DNA from: Candidatus Gastranaerophilales bacterium
Lineage (GTDB): Bacteria > Cyanobacteriota > Vampirovibrionia > Gastranaerophilales > Gastranaerophilaceae
DNA length: 64,000 bases
Assembly (NCBI GenBank): GCA_910587815.1
Contig: CAJUNK010000012.1
Location: 1-64,000 of the forward strand
Direction of reading: 5' to 3'
Shown here piece by piece: positions 45,307-55,087 of the stretch. Position numbers and translations under genes: made by a program. The notes beneath the pieces were generated by a model. That model worked only from the letters and a program-made list of their open reading frames with translations, made no database searches and was not told the origin of the DNA. Each line of letters begins with the position of its first letter. The first letter of the stretch is position 1.

Positions 45307-47769
45307 ATGGCAAGCGAAGATGGCAAAGTAATAATAAATATTACGGATAATGCGGCACAGGCAGCAAAAGATTTTCAAAACCTTGATGCGCAAATTAATA
45401 AATTTAAACAATCCGCCCAAAGTCTTGAAAACAGCGGTAATTTTGATGGTTTAGAAAAAACTTATAAAAACCTTAGAACCCATCTGAAAGATATGGCAGC
45501 TGTAGGCTTAAACGGAGATGAAAGCTTTAAGAAATTAGCCAGTGAAGCAAAACTCTTGCAAGAACAGCTTGGCATTACCGATAATTCTTTAAACAAAATC
45601 ATTGAAACAACAAAAAAAGTTGGCAGAGTTAATAATTTTGATAATTTAAATCAAAAGGTATCAGTTTTCGAGCAGCGTTTAAGGGATTTGGCACTAAGAG
45701 GCCAAACCGACAGCGCTGGGTTTAAAAATTTATCTGCTGCGGTTAAGGATTATAAGGCGCAGATTGCAAATGCTAATAATGCTATTGCTAAAGCCACGGG
45801 CGGCAATAGCCTTTTAAGCAGCTCTCTTGCCTCTCTTTCAAAGCTTTTACCGACTGTGACAGCAGGCTTTGTGGCCTTAAAATTGAAAGATTATGCGCTG
45901 AATGCTTTGAATACAGCAGCAGCCTTTGAACAGCTTGGCGTTTCATTTCGTGTGATGACAGGTTCTGCCGAGGTTGGGCAGCAATTAACCGATGCCATTG
46001 TTGATTTAGCCGCTAAAACACCTTTAACCACAGAGGCTTTGGCTAAAAACGCTCAAACAATGCTTTCTTTTGGTGAAAGCGCAGAAAATATTATACCTAA
46101 TTTAAAAATGCTAGGTGATATTTCAGGTGGTGATGCCCAAAGGATGCAATCTTTAACACTTGCATTTTCACAGGTCGGAGCAGCGGGAAAACTTGCAGGC
46201 CAAGACCTTATGCAAATGGTGAATGCCGGATTTCAGCCATTAGAAGAAATGTCAAAAAGAACCGGCAAATCTATGGGTCAACTGCGCGATGAAATGGCAC
46301 AGGGTAAAATCGGTTTTAATGATGTTAAACAGGCTATGATAGATGCTACAAGTGAGGGAGGACGGTATCAAGGCTTATTAGAAGCACAATCAAATACCTT
46401 AAATGGTGTGTTATCAACAAATGCAGATGCCTGGCAAAGGGTTTCAAGAGAAATTGGTGATTTCTTTGTCCCTGCGGCTAAACTTGCAGTTGAGGCATCT
46501 AATGGTATAGCGGATGCTATTTTAAACACTATTAAGTGGATTGAAAGTGAACGCAGTACCCTTAAAAACCTCTCATTCGAGTGGGAAAAATTTTGGGCTT
46601 CGCAGCGCAAAACAAAACCCACTCTGACATTTTCATTTGAACCATACTTAGATGAAAAAAGAGCTAATGCCATAAAAAATACTGCAAGCAATTTAAACCT
46701 CACAACAGGTAACCCAAATACTGGTTTTGGGGCAACTAAATTTAGTGGTTCTAGTAGTGGCGGAGGCAGTGCAAGCAAGCATCAGCTTGATGCTTTGGAA
46801 CAATTGCAAAAGGCGTACAATGATGCTATCAGAGGGCAGGAACTTTTAGCCTTAAAGGGCATCACAAGTGGTGAGGCTTGGGATAAACAGGCGTTAAAAG
46901 TTAATAATTACAAGGAACAATTAGATAAAATTAAGCAAGCCGTAGATAGTGTTACGCAAAATAATGGTGCTTTTGCCGATTTGCAAAAGAAAATTAGTGA
47001 TACAAAAAATACTCTTTTAGATATGGCTGTAAGTGGCAATACCGGGGAAGAATTTATCAAATTAAAGGAAGTTCTTAGGGAGTACGAAACGCAAGTTAGA
47101 AATGCAAATAAAGATGTAGAAAATGCTGTAGGGCTTTCTTGGTCAAGTGTTTCAAGCACAATTTCGAGCCAACTTTCAAGCGCTTTAACAACTCCGCTTC
47201 AAGAAGGTGAAAATGCATTTGAAAGGTTTGGAAATGTTGCCCTTAATGTTATTCAGCAAATTGCGCAAACAGCATTATCAAACAGTATTGGTAATCTTCT
47301 TAGTGGCTCTGGCAAGGATGGTAAAAGCGGTACGTCAAATTCACTTGGCATTTTTGGTACAATTGGAAAAGCGGCAGGCGGCATAGCCGGCTTATTTAAA
47401 AATGCAGACGGCAACGCTTTTTTAAACGGTAGAATTGTTCCCTTTGCAAATGGCGGTGTAGTTTCAAGCCCTTCCACTTTTCCTATGGCAGGTAACAGAA
47501 CCGGCCTTATGGGCGAAGCAGGCCCGGAAGCCATTATGCCTTTAAAAAGGACATCAAATGGTGAACTTGGAGTACAGGCAATGACACAGCCTGCAACAAT
47601 CAATGTTTATAATCAATCAGGCGCAAATATTGAAACCGTCCAAAGGCCAAACGGTGAAACCGATATATTTATAAAACGGGTTAATCAGGCGCTTAGAAGC
47701 GAAAGAACACAGGGTGGCTTTGCAAGCGCCTTACAGCGTAATCAAAGTAGAGGAGTGCAGGCAAGCTGA
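45307..47769 (+). CDS. Tail tape measure protein
   Basis: An 820-residue protein. An N-terminal coiled-coil region (1-170) is followed by the tape-measure domain: FEQLGVSFRVMTGSAEVGQQL, AKTPLTTEALAKNAQTMLSFG and KLAGQDLMQMVNAGFQPLEEM. The C-terminal part carries GRIVPFANGGVVSSPSTFPM and GEAGPEAIMPL, the conserved tape-measure tail. Its length sets the tail length (820 residues suggests roughly 120 nm by the usual 0.15 nm per residue rule). It ends one base into the next gene. Confidence 0.95.
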   Translation: MASEDGKVIINITDNAAQAAKDFQNLDAQINKFKQSAQSLENSGNFDGLEKTYKNLRTHLKDMAAVGLNGDESFKKLASEAKLLQEQLGITDNSLNKIIETTKKVGRVNNFDNLNQKVSVFEQRLRDLALRGQTDSAGFKNLSAAVKDYKAQIANANNAIAKATGGNSLLSSSLASLSKLLPTVTAGFVALKLKDYALNALNTAAAFEQLGVSFRVMTGSAEVGQQLTDAIVDLAAKTPLTTEALAKNAQTMLSFGESAENIIPNLKMLGDISGGDAQRMQSLTLAFSQVGAAGKLAGQDLMQMVNAGFQPLEEMSKRTGKSMGQLRDEMAQGKIGFNDVKQAMIDATSEGGRYQGLLEAQSNTLNGVLSTNADAWQRVSREIGDFFVPAAKLAVEASNGIADAILNTIKWIESERSTLKNLSFEWEKFWASQRKTKPTLTFSFEPYLDEKRANAIKNTASNLNLTTGNPNTGFGATKFSGSSSGGGSASKHQLDALEQLQKAYNDAIRGQELLALKGITSGEAWDKQALKVNNYKEQLDKIKQAVDSVTQNNGAFADLQKKISDTKNTLLDMAVSGNTGEEFIKLKEVLREYETQVRNANKDVENAVGLSWSSVSSTISSQLSSALTTPLQEGENAFERFGNVALNVIQQIAQTALSNSIGNLLSGSGKDGKSGTSNSLGIFGTIGKAAGGIAGLFKNADGNAFLNGRIVPFANGGVVSSPSTFPMAGNRTGLMGEAGPEAIMPLKRTSNGELGVQAMTQPATINVYNQSGANIETVQRPNGETDIFIKRVNQALRSERTQGGFASALQRNQSRGVQAS

Positions 47770-48203
47770 TGCTTGAATGGAAATGGGGCAAAATAAAGCT
47801 TGAAGGCTTTCAAAACGAATATCAGGAAGGTTATATTGAAGTTACCCCGGATGCGGGGCCGCCATATCGTCGTGAAAGGTTTTCAGATATTCAAGATATT
47901 GTACAGGGAACTTTTACCTTAATTAAACCTGATTATGTAGATTTTATGAGTTGGTATAAATATGATACCAAACAAGGTACAATTCCTTTTAAAATCTTTG
48001 ATTGCCGAATTGAACAAGAACGTGTGGCAAGAATTGTAGAAAAACCTACATATAATTCCAATTCTAAATATTTTGATATGAATATTAAATTAATATTTGA
48101 CAGTGGCATATTTTACCTGGATAGGGTACTTGCGGCAAATGTAAGACTTCCCCTTGTTGCAAACGGCAAATATCTGGCTACACAGGTAAGGCGGTCACTA
48201 TGA
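47769..48203 (+). CDS. Minor tail protein (distal tail region)
   Basis: A 144-residue beta-rich protein. FSDIQDIVQGTFTLIKPDYVDFMSWYKYD is similar in layout to minor tail proteins that follow the tape measure (gpM-like). It overlaps both neighbours by 1-4 bases. Assigned by position and size. Confidence 0.6.
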   Translation: MLEWKWGKIKLEGFQNEYQEGYIEVTPDAGPPYRRERFSDIQDIVQGTFTLIKPDYVDFMSWYKYDTKQGTIPFKIFDCRIEQERVARIVEKPTYNSNSKYFDMNIKLIFDSGIFYLDRVLAANVRLPLVANGKYLATQVRRSL

Positions 48204-48670
48204 CACGATTTGAACTTGATAAAAATTCTTTTTCAAGATATTTGGGCCGTACAGTCAAAATGCTTATAGAATTGAACCATAGTGCGTTTGAAGAACCTTT
48301 TTATTTCATCAATGATACAAAGGCCTTAACGATTGATGGAAATACCTATCAACCATATCCCTTTGATATTATTTTGCCTGCGCAATCAGAAACACAGGGG
48401 ACACAGATTGTTTTATCAAATGTTCAAAATCTGGCTGCAAATGAAATAAGAAAAACAATAAATTCAAATGAAAATATAAATCTTGATTTATATATTGTAA
48501 ATATTGAAACAGATGTCGCAGAAAAATATCCTGCAGGGCTTTTTGAAGTGTTTGATGCAAATATCACACCTGAAAGTATCACAGCCACAATAAACATCAG
48601 ACATAATCTTGATATCAATTTAAGCACCATTTGCTATTATAGGCAGACTTTTCCAAACCTTTATCTTTAA
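48200..48670 (+). CDS. DUF1833-like minor tail protein (gpL-like)
   Basis: A 156-residue protein. MLIELNHSAFEEPFYFINDTKAL and YQPYPFDIILPAQSETQGTQI fit the DUF1833 family, which includes minor tail proteins at the gpL position. It lies between the gpM-like protein and the NlpC/P60 protein, exactly the lambda order M-L-K. Confidence 0.75.
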   Translation: MTRFELDKNSFSRYLGRTVKMLIELNHSAFEEPFYFINDTKALTIDGNTYQPYPFDIILPAQSETQGTQIVLSNVQNLAANEIRKTINSNENINLDLYIVNIETDVAEKYPAGLFEVFDANITPESITATINIRHNLDINLSTICYYRQTFPNLYL

Positions 48671-48671
48671 T

Positions 48672-49010
48672 ATGAATTATTTGAAATATTTTAAAAACGA
48701 TAAATACGATTTTGATAAAAATAATTGTTGGCATTTTGTCCAAAAGGTATACAGAGAAGAACATAATATAATTCTTCCCGATGTGCCGATTTGCGAAGAT
48801 AGTGAAAGTTATGTACGCGCCAATGTAAAAGCAAGACGCTTAGAAAAAGCAAAAACCGGCTCATTTGTTTTTGTTGCAACATTACATGATAATCACGTAG
48901 GCTATGCCTTAAACGATAAAGAATATATGCACAAAACAGCGAATCAAGGGGTTAGAGTTTCTTTAATCCCAAAAAACGCTGAAATATACGAAATCTTTAA
49001 AAATGATTAG
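48672..49010 (+). CDS. NlpC/P60-type tail protein (gpK-like)
   Basis: A 112-residue peptidase. Catalytic Cys19 lies in NNCWHFVQKVYREEHNI, and the His in DNHVGYAL, the NlpC/P60 pattern of lambda gpK. It probably cuts peptidoglycan crosslinks during DNA entry and helps assemble the tail tip. It overlaps the tip protein gene by 8 bases. Confidence 0.8.
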   Translation: MNYLKYFKNDKYDFDKNNCWHFVQKVYREEHNIILPDVPICEDSESYVRANVKARRLEKAKTGSFVFVATLHDNHVGYALNDKEYMHKTANQGVRVSLIPKNAEIYEIFKND

Positions 49011-51726
49011 AATTATAACCAGAAATTTTAATACTAAAAAACTTACAGAAGAAAAATGGGATGGGCATTTTGCTTTTTTCCATTTTAAAAAGTTTAAAAA
49101 TATTTATTTAAATGGTAAACCCCTAAAACCTTGGAATATTTTGAAAAATGGTGATGTAATTGAAATTATATTACAGCCTAAAAAGCAAATTGTTAGCTTT
49201 GCGACATCTCTTTTAACAATAGCTGCCAATGTATTCTTAGGTGAAGGATTAGGCGCTATTGTTGGCCTTGTTGTTGGAATTGTAGGAACTACGGCAAGTA
49301 GCCTGTTAAGTAAAAATACATCGGCTACACCACAATCTGCCACCCAAAAAGAATATTCTTCAAGCACTCAACCTGAGCTTAAAGGTGCTAATAATGAAAT
49401 ATCGGATGGCTGTCTTCCTGTTGTTTTTGGTAAAACGCAGCAAACACCATCTTATGGCCAATTGCCTTATAGGCTTGTGTTAGATGGGGCAAGCACAAAT
49501 AAATACAGGCAATACTTTGTTTCAAATTATAATAATGTAACATATTCGGATTTTAAACTGGGTGAAACTCCGCGCACTGATTATTCAATTGATTACATTG
49601 ATATAATCACCGCAAGCGGTTCATCTAATTTTATAGGCTTTGATAATGTTAAAGCGGTGACTATTAATGAGGAATTGTCATACAATCCTGATGAAGATGT
49701 AAACCAAAATGCCCACTTTGATTATAATGATTTAACCAACACAAATTTTATTACGCTTAATTTTCAATTAAAATTTACAAATGTGGCCTTAAACAATTGG
49801 GCAAATAAAACGTTTATATCCTTAATAAGGGTAGTAAAAGACGGCGCTTTTGAGGATTTAACCCAAAATATAACCATAACCAAAGCCGAGCTTGAAAATC
49901 AGGGAAATGACACATATATTTACAATGGTACAGTAACACATACCATTGATGAAGGCCAATTTAGTGAGGTTGTCTACACAAATTTTGCCCCTGAAAGTAA
50001 TACGCGTGGTAATTCTGTTGAAACGACAAATGAACTTGATGTACTATATGTTTCCGAAAATCTTGTAACCGAAACACTTAATCTAAACACGGTTTTAAAT
50101 CTTTCAGTGAATAAATATTCAGGCACGGTTTCTGAATGTATTGCGACATCCCCTGATGGTGCGCTTGAATGTGATGTTATAATCAGCTTCCCACAAGGCC
50201 TTTATCACCAAAACAACAGTGGTACGCGGGGCAAAAGAAGCGTTAAAGTTGAAATTATGTTTAAGGAAGGGGATGGCGAATATAGGCCGGTTAGTGAAGC
50301 CCAAAGTTTATACATAAGAGATTTAGAAGGCAATAAACAGCCCCTAAGTAGCTCTACAACTACTATAGATGGTGCCAATGTTACAATGGAGACGCCAAGT
50401 AATTTGAACGTGGCTGACCAACTTTTCTTTAGACCTATTGGCTTTGTTTTGCCATCAAAGGGGAAATACACGGTAAGAGTACGGTCTGCCGATTTTGCAG
50501 ATAAATCAAATTATGATATCGGATATCCTTATTGCGCCGAAATCCAATTTTATATGGATGGATCTATTTTAGATACATCAATCTTACCCAAAGTAAATCA
50601 AATTGCTTTTGAGGCTACTGCCTATAAAGGTTTATCAGGTACTTTAAAAAAGTTTAACTATATCGCAGAGGCCCGCATTCCTGTTTGGAATGGTGAAAAC
50701 TGGGATACAATAGCACCCAGTGAAAATCCTGCAGCAATAATAAGATATCTTTTATGCGATACTCTTGCAAATCCAAGGCCTATAAGTCCTGATTTAATTG
50801 ATAACAATTCGCTAGTTAAATTATATGATTGGTGTGAAGAACAAGGCTATAAAGCGGGCGGGATAGTATCCGAGGCTACAAAAACTTTTGATGTCATAAA
50901 CGAAATCTTATCAAATTGCCAAGGTGGAATGATACCGCTTTTAAACGGCAAACACGTTTTTACAATAGACGGCGGGGAAAAGACACCAAAGGGCATGTTT
51001 AATCAGCATAATAGTTGGGACTTTTCCTGGACGCCAAATATAGGCAGGTTGACAGAGGCTTTAAGAGTATCTTTTGTTGATAACACAAACTACACAGAAG
51101 ATGAAGTAACTGTTTGGTGGTATGACGGTGCAGTGCACGAAAGCATCAAAGAAGGCACCACAGAGGCCGATTATCTTTTAGTGAAAAAAGAGATGAAATA
51201 TGTAAATGACCGCCAAAGTGTTTTAAAGGCGCTTACGTACGAGCTTGAAACCATTCAAACAAGAAGAAATAATTTTGAATTCAGTGTTAATCTTGAAGCC
51301 TTAAATATGACACTATTGGACCGTGTTTTTGTTTCAAATAGCGCAAATATGCAAAATGAAAGCACAGGGCTCATCAAAAAGGTTTTGTCAAAGAACGACA
51401 CAATTACAGGTTTTGAACTATACGCAGCGGTAGAAATACCTGAAGATGCCAAAATTATAATACGGTCACTTGATTATGCCAATGAAACTGCAGTTATAAA
51501 TATTTATGATGTTTTAAATTCAGGCCGCACCCATATTGTTGAAATTGAACCCGTTTTAAACGATGGAATTATAAAAGGAGCCGGCGAAATCCAAGGCATC
51601 AAAGATGTTTGGCACTATGATGGGGATTTATTCACAATCGGTCAAGATACTATTTATGATTGCGTGATAACGGATATCAGATACAACGAAGACAATACGG
51701 CAACAATAACGTGCAGGGATTATTAA
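49003..51726 (+). CDS. Tail tip / host-specificity protein (J-like)
   Basis: A 907-residue central tail fibre. The N-terminal part has a ubiquitin-like gpI-type segment (residues 1-60) and a hydrophobic Gly-rich helix (GEGLGAIVGLVVGIVG, about 85-100), as in gpI/gpJ pairs. QPELKGANNEISDGCLPVVFGKTQQTPS and CDTLANPRPISPDLID are TipJ-like. The C-terminal 300 residues are beta-rich. The I and J functions seem fused here. It determines host binding. Confidence 0.8.
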   Translation: MIRIITRNFNTKKLTEEKWDGHFAFFHFKKFKNIYLNGKPLKPWNILKNGDVIEIILQPKKQIVSFATSLLTIAANVFLGEGLGAIVGLVVGIVGTTASSLLSKNTSATPQSATQKEYSSSTQPELKGANNEISDGCLPVVFGKTQQTPSYGQLPYRLVLDGASTNKYRQYFVSNYNNVTYSDFKLGETPRTDYSIDYIDIITASGSSNFIGFDNVKAVTINEELSYNPDEDVNQNAHFDYNDLTNTNFITLNFQLKFTNVALNNWANKTFISLIRVVKDGAFEDLTQNITITKAELENQGNDTYIYNGTVTHTIDEGQFSEVVYTNFAPESNTRGNSVETTNELDVLYVSENLVTETLNLNTVLNLSVNKYSGTVSECIATSPDGALECDVIISFPQGLYHQNNSGTRGKRSVKVEIMFKEGDGEYRPVSEAQSLYIRDLEGNKQPLSSSTTTIDGANVTMETPSNLNVADQLFFRPIGFVLPSKGKYTVRVRSADFADKSNYDIGYPYCAEIQFYMDGSILDTSILPKVNQIAFEATAYKGLSGTLKKFNYIAEARIPVWNGENWDTIAPSENPAAIIRYLLCDTLANPRPISPDLIDNNSLVKLYDWCEEQGYKAGGIVSEATKTFDVINEILSNCQGGMIPLLNGKHVFTIDGGEKTPKGMFNQHNSWDFSWTPNIGRLTEALRVSFVDNTNYTEDEVTVWWYDGAVHESIKEGTTEADYLLVKKEMKYVNDRQSVLKALTYELETIQTRRNNFEFSVNLEALNMTLLDRVFVSNSANMQNESTGLIKKVLSKNDTITGFELYAAVEIPEDAKIIIRSLDYANETAVINIYDVLNSGRTHIVEIEPVLNDGIIKGAGEIQGIKDVWHYDGDLFTIGQDTIYDCVITDIRYNEDNTATITCRDY

Positions 51727-51734
51727 GGAATAAA

Positions 51735-53021
51735 ATGTTAGATAAAGAATTATTGAAATTAGACGATTTAAAATATCGTCTTTATTTGCGTTCGCAAAAT
51801 AAACCTGCCACAACTTTTGAGTGGTGTAACCCATTAATGGCAGATGGTGTGCCGATTTATGCAAGACAAAAAAGCACCTGTTCTGACCCTAATATTAGGG
51901 TTTCTTATAACAATTTTCAGGTTATCCAAAGAACAAAAGCGGGATATCTTGCAGGAGATATTAAAAGAACCTACACGGATGAAATCCCGGAGGATGTAAG
52001 GGCTAAATTTACCCATTTTGATAACCTTAATCATTTTAAAAGCCTTTTAAAACGTTTGATGTTTTCTTGTGCAGGATGGGGTAACACTTATTCTCTTTGT
52101 TATTTAGATAAACAAGATGACATAAGGATTAAACAAATCCAAGCATGGGAAGGCAAGGTACAGTATAACGAGCATGGCGAACCTGAGAAAGGTTTTGTTT
52201 ACTACAAAAAAGACGAGCGTATGCATATTTGGGAATATGATAGCAAAAATGTTACCAAATGGCTTGGCTCAAAAAGCGGTAATTCCTATCAAGTTGTGGT
52301 CCCTCCAAAGCTTCACGGCTTTGACGGTATTCCATTAATTGAATGGCGCAATGGGGATAATTGTCAAGGTAATGCACAACAGGCTGTATCGCTTTTGGAT
52401 GCTTTTGACCGCTTAATTAGTGATAGTGTTACAGAAAGTGCCACATTTAGGGCTGCATATCTTCTTTTAAAAAATATGGGGCTCGTTGATGATGTTGTCA
52501 AAGAAAAAATGCAAAAAACAGGTGTTTTCTTTGGCGGGGAAAATGCCGAAGCTCGCTTTATTACAAAAGATATAAACCCAGAATATATTAAATTCGTGGT
52601 AAATAAAGTATGGTCAGGTATTTGGATTGTGGCATCATCTGTTGACCCGGAAGCCCTTGCAAGCCTTTCAAATGCTACAGCTTTTCAGATTTCGCAAATG
52701 TACAGAAATATGGAAGAAGATGCCAAAGACACCGAAGCTGAATGGAAAATTAGCCTTGAATATTTAGACAGAATTTTAAAATCATATTGGCACGGCCTAG
52801 ATGTTCAAAGCGTTAGTGATTATTCAACCGAAGATATTAATTATGATTTTAAACGCAATATTCCAAAGGATGTTATGACTTGGCTGAAAGATATTCTCAC
52901 AGCAGGCGGCAGATTGCCGCAAAAGGAAATCTTTATTAAGGCGGGCTATGACGAGAAAAAAGCCGAGGAATTGGTACAAGAGGCAGAAGCTGAAAATTAT
53001 GAAATGTTAACAAACGAATGA
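51735..53021 (+). CDS. Portal protein (SPP1 gp6-like)
   Basis: A 428-residue portal. The fold blocks NNFQVIQRTKAGYLAGD, RLMFSCAGWGNTYSLCYLD, HGFDGIPLIEWRNGDNCQGNAQQAVSL (written in parts) and AFQISQMYRNMEEDAKD fit the SPP1-type portal family. The ATG at 51735, with TAAGGAATAAA, is the start; an upstream in-frame start would overlap the J-like gene. Its place after the tail genes is unusual. Confidence 0.85.
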   Translation: MLDKELLKLDDLKYRLYLRSQNKPATTFEWCNPLMADGVPIYARQKSTCSDPNIRVSYNNFQVIQRTKAGYLAGDIKRTYTDEIPEDVRAKFTHFDNLNHFKSLLKRLMFSCAGWGNTYSLCYLDKQDDIRIKQIQAWEGKVQYNEHGEPEKGFVYYKKDERMHIWEYDSKNVTKWLGSKSGNSYQVVVPPKLHGFDGIPLIEWRNGDNCQGNAQQAVSLLDAFDRLISDSVTESATFRAAYLLLKNMGLVDDVVKEKMQKTGVFFGGENAEARFITKDINPEYIKFVVNKVWSGIWIVASSVDPEALASLSNATAFQISQMYRNMEEDAKDTEAEWKISLEYLDRILKSYWHGLDVQSVSDYSTEDINYDFKRNIPKDVMTWLKDILTAGGRLPQKEIFIKAGYDEKKAEELVQEAEAENYEMLTNE

Positions 53022-54361
53022 AACAACCGACACAAAAACAAATTAAGGCCCTAAGAAAACGCTACAATGAGCTTATCGCAGAGGCACAAGCCAAATGCAT
53101 AACGGATTTTCAAGAGGTCAGAAAATATGTTTTTTCAAAATTGGCTGATTTAAAAAAAGACGATAAACTGTATAAAATTCTGCAATCATATATCATTGAA
53201 CATTACAACGAAATGTTTTTAAATTTGAAAACTTCTGTTGTTGATAATTACAACACAGCAGGGGTAATTGAGATTGGTTTTGCATCTAAAACTTTAGGTG
53301 AAAAATTGGCCTATATCCCTGCTCAGGTTAAAATTTTGCCCAAAACAAAACCTTTTGAAATTACAAATAGAATTCTTGCTGAAAAATCGGTTTTAAAACG
53401 TTCAAAAATAATGGCGCAACAGGTGACAAGCACCATTGCTAAAAGCTTTGAAAAAGGTTCATCCATTCAAGAAGTTCAAAAGAAAATTGACGTTATTATG
53501 GGCTTTCGCAATAAATATGGTCAAATTAATGATAAAGCCAAAAAATTAATCATCGAAGGCAAATTTTCCCATCGAAACGGCCATATTTATGAAACCTATA
53601 GAATTGCACGTACTGAAACAATGCGTATGGCTTCATTGCGCACGCACGAGGTATTTAACGCAGTTGAAAGGGATGACAAGCGCCTAAAGCTTTGGGCTGT
53701 ACTTGACCACAGAACAAGGCCGCAATCAGCCGTTATGCACAGGCAGATTTCGGATGAAAAAGGTCGCTTTAGATACCCTGATGGCATTTTTTATGAACTT
53801 GGCGAAGCCCCTAAACAATGGAGTATAAATGACCGTGAGACACAATTTGTAGTGTTTTTGGATAATCCGACAATTGCAAAAGAGCTCAAACAACAAGAAA
53901 AGGCTAAACTTCCAAACCTTCAAACCCTTTATGAGCAAACACAGGGAGTAGCTACAGCATTGCGTAATAGTATGCCAGAGAGCCAAATTACCACAGAATA
54001 TTTGCGGGATAACTTTGACAAAGAGTTGCGTAAACATTACGTGGTGGTTGGAAAACTTGACACAAATGTACAGCAAATGCTTGGTAGCAACACAAAAGAT
54101 TTAAGATTGTCTTTTGATAATTTTGTCAAAAATCAGGCGAAACACCCTGAAATCGCATACGAGATGTACAAACGGGCAAATACTTATATAAATCAATCTC
54201 AAAACATTTTTAAAAAGAATAATCAAATTATATCATTTGTTGAACAAAATAACACTCTTTACCAAATGGTTATTAAAACAACTCAAAACAAAGATGAAAA
54301 TTATTTGCAATCAATCAGGGTTAGTAACTATACGGATTTGGAAAGATATAAAAAACAATAG
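53018..54361 (+). CDS. MuF-type head morphogenesis protein with C-terminal nuclease-like domain
   Basis: A 447-residue protein. Residues about 120-265 are the MuF/SPP1 gp7 minor head domain (RTETMRMASLRTHEVFNA, WAVLDHRTRPQSAVMHRQI). From about 335 to the end comes a different domain (RLSFDNFVKNQAKHPEIAYEMYKRA, then YQMVIKTTQNKDENYLQSIRVS) resembling phage barnase/EndoU/colicin-E5/RelE-like (PBECR) nucleases fused to MuF proteins. Such toxin tails may be injected with the DNA. It overlaps the portal gene by 4 bases. Confidence 0.75.
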   Translation: MKQPTQKQIKALRKRYNELIAEAQAKCITDFQEVRKYVFSKLADLKKDDKLYKILQSYIIEHYNEMFLNLKTSVVDNYNTAGVIEIGFASKTLGEKLAYIPAQVKILPKTKPFEITNRILAEKSVLKRSKIMAQQVTSTIAKSFEKGSSIQEVQKKIDVIMGFRNKYGQINDKAKKLIIEGKFSHRNGHIYETYRIARTETMRMASLRTHEVFNAVERDDKRLKLWAVLDHRTRPQSAVMHRQISDEKGRFRYPDGIFYELGEAPKQWSINDRETQFVVFLDNPTIAKELKQQEKAKLPNLQTLYEQTQGVATALRNSMPESQITTEYLRDNFDKELRKHYVVVGKLDTNVQQMLGSNTKDLRLSFDNFVKNQAKHPEIAYEMYKRANTYINQSQNIFKKNNQIISFVEQNNTLYQMVIKTTQNKDENYLQSIRVSNYTDLERYKKQ

Positions 54362-54431
54362 TCCGATTATGAGGACTCGAACTATCCCTCTGTGACCAGT
54401 TGGCTCGGTGTCGAGATTTACCGTATCAGAC
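54360..54431 (-). other. tRNA-like structured element
   Basis: On the minus strand GTCTGAT (54425-54431) and ATCGGAC (54361-54367) can form a 7-bp acceptor-like stem with one U-G pair. Inside are CGGT/ACCG (D-like) and GAGG/CCTC with a loop holding GTTCGAG (T-like). The anticodon arm is unclear and the T loop is too long. It sits between MuF and scaffold genes and overlaps the MuF stop. A decayed tRNA is likely. Confidence 0.35.
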
Positions 54432-54514
54432 TATCAACCCCATTATACCACACCTTTGAATTTTTTAAACCCTATCTAAGGGTTTAGTTCACATATTTTT
54501 AAGGAGAAATTTTT

Positions 54515-55063
54515 ATGACACAACAACCAAACGGCGGTGCTAATCCTGATGACGTAAAACCTACGGCGCAAGGTGGTTCAGACGTAAACAATGATGGTGC
54601 ACCTAAAAGGGAAAATGACATCAAAAAGGAACTGGAAAGCCTTAAAACAGAGCTTGAAGCTCTTAAAAAAGAAAGTTCCGGCAAAGATAGCAAAATTGCC
54701 AAGCTTTTAAAAGAGCAGGAAATTTCATCTCTTTCCACAAAAACACAGGAAGAACAGCTTGAGCATTACAAAGCGCAAGCTGCGCTCTATGCCCGTAAAG
54801 AAGCCTTTAGACAGTCTTTTAAAGAAAACAGCCTTAATGCGGATGATTTTATGGAAATCGTAGATGAAAAGGATCCAAAAATCCAGGCAGAAAAATTTGC
54901 AAAACTTTTAAAGGCCCAAACCGAACAAAGTGCAAAAACCGCCTTGGAAGCCTTCAAGAAAGAGGTGCTTGCAAAAAAAGGTGATGTTCCTAAACCCAAA
55001 AACCCACAGAACAAAACAAATGCCGATGTAAACGCTTCAATTAGAAGTGCGTTCGGCAGATAG
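54515..55063 (+). CDS. Capsid scaffolding protein
   Basis: A 182-residue protein with a disordered N-terminus (Pro/Gly/Asp-rich), a long coiled coil (residues about 28-90, KKELESLKTELEALKKE) and a basic C-terminus ending ASIRSAFGR. This is the GP20/DUF4355-type scaffold layout. It directly precedes the major capsid gene. AAGGAGAAATTTTT is the ribosome site. Confidence 0.85.
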   Translation: MTQQPNGGANPDDVKPTAQGGSDVNNDGAPKRENDIKKELESLKTELEALKKESSGKDSKIAKLLKEQEISSLSTKTQEEQLEHYKAQAALYARKEAFRQSFKENSLNADDFMEIVDEKDPKIQAEKFAKLLKAQTEQSAKTALEAFKKEVLAKKGDVPKPKNPQNKTNADVNASIRSAFGR

Positions 55064-55087
55064 AACAAAAAACGAAAGGATTTAATT

